From assembly GCF_037300705.1 (NCBI RefSeq), contig NZ_CP147776.1, positions 2,976,001 to 3,040,000 on the forward strand: a stretch of 64,000 bases of DNA, read 5' to 3'. The DNA comes from Massilia sp. W12 (lineage in GTDB: Bacteria > Pseudomonadota > Gammaproteobacteria > Burkholderiales > Burkholderiaceae_D). Positions 27,101 through 34,955 of this stretch are shown in pieces (the stretch's first letter is position 1; each line of letters opens with the position of its first letter). Under the pieces are notes generated by a model. That model made no database searches. It was not told where the DNA came from and saw only the letters and a list, made by a program, of their open reading frames with translations. Made by a program: the position numbers and the translations under genes.

Positions 27101-29657
27101 CAAGGTCGGCGAATTGAGCGTGGGCACGCTGGAAGCCGGCTTGTCTTCCGCGCTGGTCGATTTCGCCTTGCAAGCGGCGAATTTGCAAGCGCGCCAGCTC
27201 TTGCCCAAAGAAGAGCAATTATTTGAAGTCCAGCAAGGCGTGACCCAAACCGCGCTTTCCTTCCTGCTGATCGGCACCGGCGCGGGCGGCATTTCGGTGC
27301 AGGATTCGGTCAGCGTGATCTTGCGCAGCGTGAAAAAAGCCAACCAGCGCTTAGCCGCCGGCAGACCGCAAAAAAGCCGCATCGCCAAAATTGAAATCGT
27401 CGAACTGTTCCACGATGTCGCCTTAAGCGCGGCGGACGCCTTGCACAGCGTCATGCTGGACCCGGAATTGCGCGCTGAATTTCAATGGAATGAAGCGCAG
27501 GTGATCGATAGCGGCAGCGGCTATTACCGGGCGCGTTATGAAGAGGCGCAAAGCTGGTGGCAGCGCACGGAAATCAGCTTTGACGCCAAGCGCCAGGAAT
27601 TGCGCTATGTGGCCCTGACCAAACGCGCGCGCGCTGAACAATCCTTAATCGCCGGACAGATGCAATTGGCGCGCCAATTTGTGCGCGAAGCGACACATGG
27701 CAGCGCACGCAATCAGGAAATTTCGCGCACCCTGTTTGAAATGCTGATCCCCAACCGGCTCAAAGAATTCGCGCCTGACCGCCAGGATCTGGTGCTGGTG
27801 CTGGATGAGGAAAGCGCCTGGTTCCCCTGGGAAATGATGGAAGACCGCTGGAACGGCGCTGAGGCCGAACCGCCGGCAGTGGCCGCCGGCCTGATCCGGC
27901 AATTGAAAACGGTGGATTTCCGCAGTCAGGTGTCCGACGGCGCAAGCCGGCGCGCGCTGGTGGTGGGCAATCCGGCGAATTGCCGTTTAAATGGCAAAGC
28001 GCTGACCGACCTGCCCGGCGCGCGCAATGAAGCGCAGCGCGTCGCCTCCCTCTTCAATAAGCGGCGCGGGATTGATGTCGAACATAAAATCGACTGCAAT
28101 GCGCAAGACATCATGATTGCGCTGCACGCCGACGCCTACCGCATTTTGCATCTGGCCGGACACGGGGTGCATGAATTCGCCATCAGCCACAGCGCGCAAG
28201 GCGATTGCGAAAGCTGTCTGCAACCGCTGCCGGCGCAAAACAGCACACTCTCCGGCATGGTGATCGGCGATGGAATTTTGCTTACCGCCGCAGATATTGA
28301 GCAAATGCGCCATGTGCCGGATCTGGTGTTTATCAACTGCTGCCATCTGGGACAAACCACAGGCCGCAAGCTGGAACACAATGGACTGGCGGCGAATCTG
28401 GCGGCGCAGTTCATCCGCATGGGGGTGCGCGCCGTGGTGGCCGCCGGCTGGGAAGTGGATGACAGCGCGGCTTGCGCCTTCGCCGAGCGTTTTTATGACG
28501 CCATGCTCGACGGCGAGCCGTTCGGCCAGGCGGTGAAACTGGCGCGCAAGCATATTCACACCAATTTCCCGCAAGTCAACACCTGGGGCGCGTATCAGTG
28601 TTATGGCGATCCGGATTTCCGTTTGCGCGCCGATGACAATTTAAGCCGTCGCCAGCATGTCCCGGATTTTCTTTCGCCGCAGGAAATGAAGCTGGAATTG
28701 GATAATCTGGGCCAGCGCGCCCGCTTCGGCCATGCGCAAGCGCGCCATGTCGATGCCGTGCTCAAGCGCATCCCGCCGGGACTGGAAGAAAACTGGCTCA
28801 AACGCGCCGATATCGCCACCGCGCTTGGCCTGGCCTGGGGCGAATTGCAGAACTTCGCGAAAGCGCTGGACATGCTGGAACAAGCCCTGGCGGCGGACAG
28901 CGCCACCTTGCCGGTGAGCGCGCTGGAGCAGCGCGCCAATTTCAAGGCGCGCCTGGCGTTGCAGCAATTTAATCAAGCCTGCGCCAACAATGCGGACAAT
29001 CTGGAAGATGTGCGCCTGCAGAGCCTGGAAAAACTGGCGACAGCGGAAGCGGAATTGACGCGTTTGCTCGATTTCGGCCCGACCATGGAGCGCTATGTGA
29101 TGCTGGCCTCAACCGCCAAGCGGCGCGCCCTGGTGTGCGCGGCGGCGAGTGAACGCGAAGCCTTGCTGCAAACCATGCGCAGCTATTACGCCAAAGCCCA
29201 AGTCGAGGGACAAGCGCGCAAGCTGTCCTCACAACATCCAACGCTGTGCCTGTTGATGCTGGATGTTTTAATGGCGCCGGAACTGCCTTTGCCACAAAGC
29301 GAAGTGCGGCGCATCGCCGCCAGTTGCGATGAAATTTACAACCGGGAAAAAGAAAGCAACCGCAGCGCGCCGGACTTCTGGGCCGCCAGCGCACTGCCGC
29401 AAAGCTTGTTGATCAAATCGCTGGCGAACGGACAATTGCCAAAACACTGCGAGCAAATCATCAAAGCCTTGCAACTGGCGCGCCAGCCGGGGGCCAGCCG
29501 GCGCGAGATGGCCTCCTTGCAAGACAATCTGCAATTTCTCAAAGAAATCTGGGATTGGCGCAACGACCAATTGCAACGCAATGATGAAGCCTTGCGCGCC
29601 GAGCAAAACGCGCTGGAAAAAATCTGTGAGTGTGTCGCCGCGATGCTCGACGCCTGA
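24177..29657 (+). CDS. Giant protein: two alpha/beta-hydrolases plus CHAT protease
   Basis: 1826 residues from the ATG at 24177 (MSQITFRFAGEF); an ATG at 24093 overlaps the upstream stop and would add 28 proline/cysteine-rich residues. Domains in order: beta-rich N-terminus (~1-150); hydrolase 1 (~170-470) with LLFIHGT and the nucleophile elbow SHSQGG (Ser ~247); hydrolase 2 (~515-830), LCAT/PGAP1-like, with LLLIPGLMAS, VWPYDWRL and AHSLGG (Ser ~622) and a candidate catalytic His in VGHDQL; an unassigned domain (~895-1065); then a CHAT peptidase (~1230-1490) with HLAGHG (His ~1329) and LVFINCCHLG (Cys ~1389), both catalytic residues intact; helical TPR-like C-terminus (~1540-1826). Predicted esterase/lipase and cysteine-protease activities. 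No signal peptide. Abuts a convergent gene with no gap. Confidence 0.8.
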   Translation: MSQITFRFAGEFDISPSFDALQAGCGIEVQASSSHRLSQHRSASNTQEIALRPDDAVCVRLQDGVEWWMRAEEAAQLMHTGQPQEMQAKQESLVCELDVTRAAPRKSRGEVQIKALDSLRFDLKESSARNLAGWVELRNLSLRKAGLFQLDLGANDPVLQETIAPAVQDGGPILLFIHGTASSTAGSFAGLWQGDVAAPAAHVLHARYGARCLAWEYLSITRGPIENTLALAKALPDGAELHVVSHSQGGLLGELLCLAQAQALPPDAASLFARDRNIATNWGWQPLDSVANGYQQQWRDLQELFQVLQQKRLRITRFVRVACPALGTTLASGRLDRWLSVIRSVALLGMQNLFADNLLAFLLAVIKERTDPRTLPGTEAMMPGSALQRLLNHPAMHSQSDLAVIAGDIENASGFAWLAMMLSDRFFASRHDLVVNTGSMYGGMRRPAGTARALFDAGREVNHFNYFKNPRTVRGLLAALQRDDVLWQQFTPIMEEQREAPVRGVAPAALDGKRPVLLLIPGLMASHLQSRNNRVWLDMVQLAGGGMGDLRMDAPDVKAGEALATYYGDFINFMQNSHEVLVWPYDWRLAQAENARLLHEYLKPLAPQLKQSGQALRIFAHSLGGMVVRQLSALYSPLWNELNDLPGFRLIMLGTPNLGSYQSVRMIVGQHQLPGWLGLLDLSHDTEEIQRIINQYASSTDLLPMRDNQYDFTDPATWEQLRRESGGNWPLPEPECLARARKTREALARARLNPANTIYLAGQDSHTPYAMALEKSDSLFGGNTQEIVFYSTARGDGTVPWDLGMLPGIPAYYVPDVGHDQLLNCAQFFPAYLELAREGKTRVLLSEEPQTRSAEHTGPREKIAPDHMHYQATLDNFGGSSGRVKRRQAANLKTQKISVNVRHGDLAYALYPVVVGHYQGDTIVSAESSLDQKLDGALRERLRMGVYPGRCNTWHAFIAPAPQMRPGGALVVGLGKVGELSVGTLEAGLSSALVDFALQAANLQARQLLPKEEQLFEVQQGVTQTALSFLLIGTGAGGISVQDSVSVILRSVKKANQRLAAGRPQKSRIAKIEIVELFHDVALSAADALHSVMLDPELRAEFQWNEAQVIDSGSGYYRARYEEAQSWWQRTEISFDAKRQELRYVALTKRARAEQSLIAGQMQLARQFVREATHGSARNQEISRTLFEMLIPNRLKEFAPDRQDLVLVLDEESAWFPWEMMEDRWNGAEAEPPAVAAGLIRQLKTVDFRSQVSDGASRRALVVGNPANCRLNGKALTDLPGARNEAQRVASLFNKRRGIDVEHKIDCNAQDIMIALHADAYRILHLAGHGVHEFAISHSAQGDCESCLQPLPAQNSTLSGMVIGDGILLTAADIEQMRHVPDLVFINCCHLGQTTGRKLEHNGLAANLAAQFIRMGVRAVVAAGWEVDDSAACAFAERFYDAMLDGEPFGQAVKLARKHIHTNFPQVNTWGAYQCYGDPDFRLRADDNLSRRQHVPDFLSPQEMKLELDNLGQRARFGHAQARHVDAVLKRIPPGLEENWLKRADIATALGLAWGELQNFAKALDMLEQALAADSATLPVSALEQRANFKARLALQQFNQACANNADNLEDVRLQSLEKLATAEAELTRLLDFGPTMERYVMLASTAKRRALVCAAASEREALLQTMRSYYAKAQVEGQARKLSSQHPTLCLLMLDVLMAPELPLPQSEVRRIAASCDEIYNREKESNRSAPDFWAASALPQSLLIKSLANGQLPKHCEQIIKALQLARQPGASRREMASLQDNLQFLKEIWDWRNDQLQRNDEALRAEQNALEKICECVAAMLDA

Positions 29658-30764
29658 TCAGATGCGCGACTGCAGCGCGACCGGTATGGCCGGCGCGCGC
29701 GCAGACTGGGATTGGCGCGGCGGGCAGTGTTGCAAAAACTGCGTCACCGTCGCCTCCCAGCCGAATTGCAGGGCATGGGCGCGCACTTGCGCGCGCGGCA
29801 AATCCAGTGCAGACAGGGCGGCTTGCCTTAAATCCATATCCAGCATGCCGGACACGCCCTGCTGCACCACATCCAGCGGCCCTGCGACCGGAAAGGCGGC
29901 CACCGGCACGCCGCACGCCATCGCTTCCAACATCACCAGGCCCAGCGTGTCGGTTTGACTGGGAAACACAAACACATCAGCGCAATTAAGCCAGGCCGGC
30001 AATTCATGATGTGCGCGCATACCGACAAAGCGCACTTGCGGAAAACGCTGTTCCAATTGCGCGCGCGCCGGGCCATCGCCGACCACCCATTTGCGGCCCG
30101 GCAGATCGAGCGACAAAAAAGCCGGCAGATTTTTTTCCGCCGCCACCCGCCCGACATACATAAAGACCGGATCATGTCCCTTGCCACAGCCGCTGTCCTG
30201 CACGATATGGCAGCAGGCGCGGCGTCCGACTTCATCCGGGCTGAATAAAGCGGTATCCACGCCGCGTCCCCACAAACAGAGATTGGCGAAGCCGCGCGCC
30301 TGCAAAACCTGGCGCATCCTTTCGCTGCTGACCAAGACCGCTTGCGCCGGGCCGTGAAACCAGCGCAGCCAGCGGTAAGTCAGGGCCAGCGGCACGCGCG
30401 CGCGCTGCCATAAATATTCCGGAAAACGGGTATGGTATGCGGTGCTGAACTGCAGCCGGTTTTGCAAACAATAGCGGCGCGCCGCCAAACCCAGCGGGCC
30501 TTCGGTGGCGATATGGATCAGATCCGGGGCGAACGTCTGCAAGCTCTGCTCCACGCGCGCGCTGGCATGCAAGGCTAAGGGCACGTCGGAAAAACCCGGC
30601 CAGCAAATGCTTTTCATGCCCTGCGGGCCGATGACTTCCACCTCATGCCCGCGCTGTTGCAAGCCTTTGCAGGTGGCTTGCAATGTCATCACCACGCCGT
30701 TTACCGCCGGCGCCCAGGTGTCTGTCACCAGCGCAATGCGCATTTTGTGCTGCGGCAAAGCCAT
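29658..30764 (-). CDS. Glycosyltransferase family 4 (glycolipid mannosyl/glucosyltransferase-like)
   Basis: 368 residues from the ATG at 30764, chosen for GGGAGG just upstream and for ending the overlap with the preceding gene. The N-terminus MRIALVTDTWAPAVNGVV is the signature of GT4 enzymes such as MgtA/PimB-type glycolipid transferases. Later motifs are WGRGVDTALFSPDE, FMYVGRVAAEKNLPAFL, WVVGDGPARAQLEQRFP, VFVFPSQTDTLGLVMLEAMACGVPVAA (catalytic E-x7-E region). It is 11 nt behind the OlsB-like acyltransferase gene, and shares its probable Pho box, so a role in phosphorus-free membrane lipids is likely but inferred. Confidence 0.87.
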   Translation of the reverse strand: MALPQHKMRIALVTDTWAPAVNGVVMTLQATCKGLQQRGHEVEVIGPQGMKSICWPGFSDVPLALHASARVEQSLQTFAPDLIHIATEGPLGLAARRYCLQNRLQFSTAYHTRFPEYLWQRARVPLALTYRWLRWFHGPAQAVLVSSERMRQVLQARGFANLCLWGRGVDTALFSPDEVGRRACCHIVQDSGCGKGHDPVFMYVGRVAAEKNLPAFLSLDLPGRKWVVGDGPARAQLEQRFPQVRFVGMRAHHELPAWLNCADVFVFPSQTDTLGLVMLEAMACGVPVAAFPVAGPLDVVQQGVSGMLDMDLRQAALSALDLPRAQVRAHALQFGWEATVTQFLQHCPPRQSQSARAPAIPVALQSRI

Positions 30765-30775
30765 CGCGGCCTCCC

Positions 30776-31549
30776 TTACAGTGCGCCGAAATGGCGGGCG
30801 TAACGCGCATCCAGATTGCGCAGCGGCAAAAGCATGAGTAAATCGGCGCAATCAAAATCAGGGTCCCAGGCCGGTTCGCCGCAGACCCAGGTTTGCGCCC
30901 GCAGATAGCCTTTAAGCAGGGGCGGCACATGCACTTTATGCTGCGCATTCGGGTGCAAATGTTCGTGCGGAAACGGCAGATGCGGTTTGACGCGGTATTC
31001 CGGCGGGGCCATATTCTGCGCTTGCAAGCTGCGGTACACCGCCGCCGCGTTCATACCGCCATCGGCCAGACTGATGCTGGCGCAGCCGACCAGAAATTCC
31101 GCCTGTTGCCGCCGCATATATTCCGACATACCCTGCCACAGCAGCATCAAAACCGAACCGCCGCGATAATCCGGATGGATGCAGGCGCGCCCGGCTTCCA
31201 CCATGCGCGGTTTTAAATGGGACAGGCGGCTGATATCGAATTCATTTTCAGAATACATGCGGCCGAATTGACGCGCGCGCGCCGGCGACAGCAAACGATA
31301 GGCGCCGACCACTTCCAGCGTTTGATTGTCGCGCACCAGCAAATGATCGCACCAGGGGTCAAACTCATCAGCATCCAGGCCTTCCGGATTTTGCAAATTC
31401 ACCAGCCCCATTTCCTGCACAAAACTGCGGTAACGCAGGCTTTGCGCTTCGCGCACTTCACCTGCATCCTGCGCCAAGGAAAGTGACAGACGAGGCGTGT
31501 TTTTATTTTCCTGTTTACTGCTCAAACCCCGGGTATCGAAGACTTGCAT
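30776..31549 (-). CDS. GNAT N-acyltransferase, OlsB / haemolysin-type family
   Basis: 257 residues from the ATG at 31549 (TGGAGGATACAGC before it). It carries the OlsB-type pattern: LRYRSFVQEMG, EFDPWCDHLLVRD, VVGAYRLLSP, YSENEFDISRL, MVEAGRACIHPDYRGGSVLMLLWQGM (cofactor-binding core) and LVGCASISLADGG. Such enzymes transfer a 3-hydroxyacyl chain from acyl-ACP to ornithine to make lyso-ornithine lipid. No OlsA-type second acyltransferase is visible in the window. A Pho-like repeat array lies 64-92 bases upstream and a GT4 gene follows 11 nt later. Confidence 0.8.
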   Translation of the reverse strand: MQVFDTRGLSSKQENKNTPRLSLSLAQDAGEVREAQSLRYRSFVQEMGLVNLQNPEGLDADEFDPWCDHLLVRDNQTLEVVGAYRLLSPARARQFGRMYSENEFDISRLSHLKPRMVEAGRACIHPDYRGGSVLMLLWQGMSEYMRRQQAEFLVGCASISLADGGMNAAAVYRSLQAQNMAPPEYRVKPHLPFPHEHLHPNAQHKVHVPPLLKGYLRAQTWVCGEPAWDPDFDCADLLMLLPLRNLDARYARHFGAL

Positions 31550-31612
31550 GCTGTATCCTCCAGCCATTGGTTGACAATGGCTGTGAGCGTAAGTCGGCAA
31601 TGCTGCAAGCAC

Positions 31613-31641
31613 ATGACAGACTGATGAAGGAAGCATGACAT
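31613..31641 (-). promoter_or_regulatory. Probable Pho box upstream of acyltransferase-GT4 operon
   Basis: On the minus strand three heptamers occur at exact 11-bp steps: ATGTCAT, CCTTCAT and CTGTCAT, the outer ones matching 6 and 7 of 7 positions. The array ends ~64 bases before the acyltransferase ATG, the right place for PhoB activation. The spacers are less AT-rich than in the pstS box. Confidence 0.6.
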
Positions 31642-31707
31642 TGCAGCACGCAGGATAGGCCCCGGTTGTGAATCAAACCGCGTCAAGCGCCGGCTTATCG
31701 CATCGCT

Positions 31708-34530
31708 TCAAGCCGCCGCCTTGCTGCGCGGCCCCAGCATGCGCTTGATCTGCGGCACACAAGAGCCGCATGCCGTGCCGCATTGCAATTGCGCTTGCGC
31801 ATGCGCCAGACAGGCGGCCTGATCCATATCCGGCGGACAGGCCGAAAACAGCGTTTCCAATTGCGCTTGACTGACTTGCATGCACTGGCACACCATGGGC
31901 GCGGCAGGCGCTGGCTGCCCGCCAGGGGCTTGCGGCCCCAGCAGACGCCAGGCCGGCATCGGCGCGTCTTGCCGGCCGCGCAAAATCGGCCACAGCCAGT
32001 CAGCCGCCGCACAATCGCCCAGCAAGGCTGCCGCCTGCAGGCGCGGCCCAGCCAACTTCACCAGCCGCGCCTGACCGCGCGCCGGATCGGCGTAGCGCAA
32101 GATATCGCCCTCCAGCAAACCAAACAGCGCCAGCAAATCCTGCACACTGCCCCAGGCCGGGGCGCTGGCGGCGCCCGCCCACAGACGCACGCCGGCGCCG
32201 CAACCTGTGGCGTGCGCCTCAGCAGCGCTGCCAGCACTGCCAGCACTGCCAAACAGTGAACAAGCGGCGTAATCAAAGCGCGCCAGCCAGGGGCGCACAG
32301 CCGCCAGCAGCGCGGGCGCATCCGCATCCCAGGCAAAAATCTGCATACGCCAGGGCAAATCCACCGTTTCCAATTGCACCGCCGCATGTTTTAAGGCCGG
32401 CTGGCGCGACACCGGATCATGCGCCGCCAGACTCAAGGTATTCACGCCATACACTGGCGCGCCATTGCGCTGGCGTCCGCCCAGATATTCCGCGCCCCAA
32501 TGCATGGGCAAAAACAGCTGGCCGCTGCGCACCTCATCGCTGGCTTGCAAGGGCAAGATCAGATTGCCGCGCCGGCTCGCCACGCGCACCAATTGCCCAT
32601 CCTGCCAGCCGCGCCGCGCCATATCCGCGCGCGCCATCTGCAAACACGCCTGTTCGACATGACCAAACATGGCCGGCAACAAACCGCTGCGGCTCATGCC
32701 ATGCCATTGATCGCGCAGGCGCCCGGTGTTCAAGAGAAAAGGATAATGCGCGTCGCAGCGCTCCGGCAGCGCCGCTTGAGTGAGTGCAATAAAGCGCGCG
32801 CGCCCGTCAGCATGGGCAAAGCGGCCATCTTGATACAAGCGCGCTTGCGCCTGTCCCGGCGCCGGGCAAGGCCATTGCTGCGGGGCCTGCTCCAGGCTGG
32901 CGTAAGTCAAACCGCTGATGTCCAGATCGCGCCCGGCGCACAGCGCTTGATGTTCGCGCCAGATCGCCTCCCCGGAATCAAACGCAAACAGCGGCGGCAA
33001 AGCAGGTTTCAACAATTGCTGCAGGCGGCGTCCGACTTCACACACAATCCGCCAATCCGCCAGCGCCTGTCCCGGGGCCGGGATGGCCGCATGCACGCGG
33101 CTGATGCGGCGTTCAGAATTGGTCAAGGTGCCCTCTTTTTCGCCCCAGGCGGCAGCCGGCAAGACCAGATCGGCATATTCCAGCGTGGCGACATCGGCCA
33201 TGGCTTCTTGCACCACCACAAACGGCGTTGTTTGCAATGCCTGGCGCAAGCGGTTTTGATCGGGGATGGAATGGGCCGGATTGGTGCAGGCGATCCACAG
33301 CATCTTGAGCTGGCCGGCGGCGGCGGCGTCAAACATTTGCAGCGCCGTCAAGCCTGGCTGGCGCGGCAGATCCTGCGCCGCCAGCCCCCAGTGTGCGGCG
33401 ATTTGCGCCATCTCTTCATGATTGCCCAGATTGCGGTGACCGCTGGCCAGATTCGCCATCGCGCCCACTTCGCGCCCGCCCATCGCATTCGGCTGCCCGG
33501 TGAGTGAAAACGGGCCGGCTCCCGGCTTGCCTATCTGTCCCAGCGCCAGGTGCAAATTGATAATCGCGCTGTTATTCGCCACCCCCTGCACCGATTGATT
33601 CACGCCCTGGCAATACAGGGACAGCACACGTTTATCCTGCAAAGCGGCCTGGCCGATCCAGCGCGCGGCTTGCAACAAATCATCCTGCGCAATACCGCAG
33701 CGCTGCGCCACCAGCGCCGGAGTGCAGTCGCGCAGCTGTTCACGCAAGGCGGCAAAGCCGCTGGTGTGCTGTGCAATAAAGGCTTGATCCAGCCAGCCCT
33801 CCCAGCAACACAGATGCAAAATGCCGTTTAACAGGGTGATATCGCTGCCGGGCAAGAGCGCCAGATGCAAATCGGCCTCGGCTGCGGTATCGCTGCGGCG
33901 CGGATCGATCACAATCACCTTCATCTCAGGACGCGCGGCGCGCGCCGCTTCCAGGCGGCGATACAAAACCGGGTGCGCCCAGGCCGGATTGGCCCCGATG
34001 ATGACGACCACATCAGCCAACTCAAGATCGGCGTAGCTGCAGGGCGGCGCATCCGCGCCCAGGCTTTGCTTATAGCCGGCCACGGCAGAGGACATGCACA
34101 GGCGCGAGTTGGAATCGATATTGTTTGTCCCCAATAAGGCTTTCGCCAGTTTATTGAAGACATAATAATCTTCCGTCAGCAATTGCCCGGAGACATACAG
34201 GCCAAACGCATCCGCGCCATGCACGCGCCAAATCTGCGCCATGCGCTCTGTCATGATCTGATACGCCTGCTCCCATGAAATCTCTTGCAAGGGCGCGCCG
34301 CGTGCGGGACGCAACAGCGGCGTGTGCAAGCGGCGCGCGCCCTGCGCCGCCTGACTGACAGCGGCCAGGCTGGCGCCTTTGCCGCACAGCCGGCCAAAAT
34401 TGGCCGGGTGCGCAGGGTCGCCGCGCACCTCCAGAATGCGGCGGCCATCGCTTTTCAGCAGCACGCCGCAACCTGTGCCGCAATACGGGCAGGCGCTTTT
34501 GATTTCTTTGATCTGGCCGGCTGCTTCCAT
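31708..34530 (-). CDS. nasA: Assimilatory nitrate reductase, molybdopterin catalytic subunit
   Basis: 940 residues from the ATG at 34530 (AGGGGAG upstream). An N-terminal [4Fe-4S] motif uses Cys14, 17, 21 and 49 (CPYCGTGC, GRLCGKG). The bis-MGD oxidoreductase core includes LGTNNIDSNSRLCMSSAV, DVVVIIGANPAWAHPV and QPNAMGGREVG, and the molybdopterin-dinucleotide-binding domain has LLNTGRLRDQWHGMSRSG. The C-terminus carries a BFD-like [2Fe-2S] domain (MVCQCMQVSQ and CGTACGSC). It reduces nitrate to nitrite in the cytoplasm for assimilation; there is no Tat signal. Last gene of nirB-nirD-nasA, 20 nt after nirD. Confidence 0.95.
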   Translation of the reverse strand: MEAAGQIKEIKSACPYCGTGCGVLLKSDGRRILEVRGDPAHPANFGRLCGKGASLAAVSQAAQGARRLHTPLLRPARGAPLQEISWEQAYQIMTERMAQIWRVHGADAFGLYVSGQLLTEDYYVFNKLAKALLGTNNIDSNSRLCMSSAVAGYKQSLGADAPPCSYADLELADVVVIIGANPAWAHPVLYRRLEAARAARPEMKVIVIDPRRSDTAAEADLHLALLPGSDITLLNGILHLCCWEGWLDQAFIAQHTSGFAALREQLRDCTPALVAQRCGIAQDDLLQAARWIGQAALQDKRVLSLYCQGVNQSVQGVANNSAIINLHLALGQIGKPGAGPFSLTGQPNAMGGREVGAMANLASGHRNLGNHEEMAQIAAHWGLAAQDLPRQPGLTALQMFDAAAAGQLKMLWIACTNPAHSIPDQNRLRQALQTTPFVVVQEAMADVATLEYADLVLPAAAWGEKEGTLTNSERRISRVHAAIPAPGQALADWRIVCEVGRRLQQLLKPALPPLFAFDSGEAIWREHQALCAGRDLDISGLTYASLEQAPQQWPCPAPGQAQARLYQDGRFAHADGRARFIALTQAALPERCDAHYPFLLNTGRLRDQWHGMSRSGLLPAMFGHVEQACLQMARADMARRGWQDGQLVRVASRRGNLILPLQASDEVRSGQLFLPMHWGAEYLGGRQRNGAPVYGVNTLSLAAHDPVSRQPALKHAAVQLETVDLPWRMQIFAWDADAPALLAAVRPWLARFDYAACSLFGSAGSAGSAAEAHATGCGAGVRLWAGAASAPAWGSVQDLLALFGLLEGDILRYADPARGQARLVKLAGPRLQAAALLGDCAAADWLWPILRGRQDAPMPAWRLLGPQAPGGQPAPAAPMVCQCMQVSQAQLETLFSACPPDMDQAACLAHAQAQLQCGTACGSCVPQIKRMLGPRSKAAA

Positions 34531-34550
34531 ACGCCACTCCCCTGCTTGAT

Positions 34551-34955
34551 TCACATACTGTAAATACGCAGCGGCATGCTGCGCGCGGCCCCGTGTTGCG
34601 GGCATGCCATCTTGTGCGCCGCACTGGCCGCCGCGCGCCAGCTGTGCGCATCCACATAGACCTGGCCGGCCATCAATTTCAGCGCCACCACCGGCGTGCA
34701 GCCGACATCCGGCGCATGCGCCTGGCCGCTTTTCAGATCAATCTGCCAATTATGCAAGGGACAGGAAACCGAATCAGCGAAAACCATGCCTTGCGACAAG
34801 GGGCCGCCCTGGTGCGGACAACGGTCAAGCAGGGCATACACCTGATCGTCAGCCGTGCGAAACAGCGCCAAGGGCGGTAAGTCTGCATATTCGACCACGC
34901 GCGCGCCCTGCAGCGGGATGTGTTCCAGGCTGCCCACTTCAAGCCAGTTTTGCAT
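34551..34955 (-). CDS. nirD: Nitrite reductase small subunit NirD (Rieske-type)
   Basis: 134 residues from the ATG at 34955, which has GGAGGTGG just upstream inside the end of nirB (17-bp overlap). The Rieske motif is complete: CPHQGG and CPLHNW supply the two Cys and two His ligands of a [2Fe-2S] cluster. It partners NirB to reduce nitrite to ammonium using NAD(P)H. The last ~25 residues, past VYVDAHSW, are longer than usual and Ala/His-rich. Confidence 0.94.
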   Translation of the reverse strand: MQNWLEVGSLEHIPLQGARVVEYADLPPLALFRTADDQVYALLDRCPHQGGPLSQGMVFADSVSCPLHNWQIDLKSGQAHAPDVGCTPVVALKLMAGQVYVDAHSWRAAASAAHKMACPQHGAARSMPLRIYSM

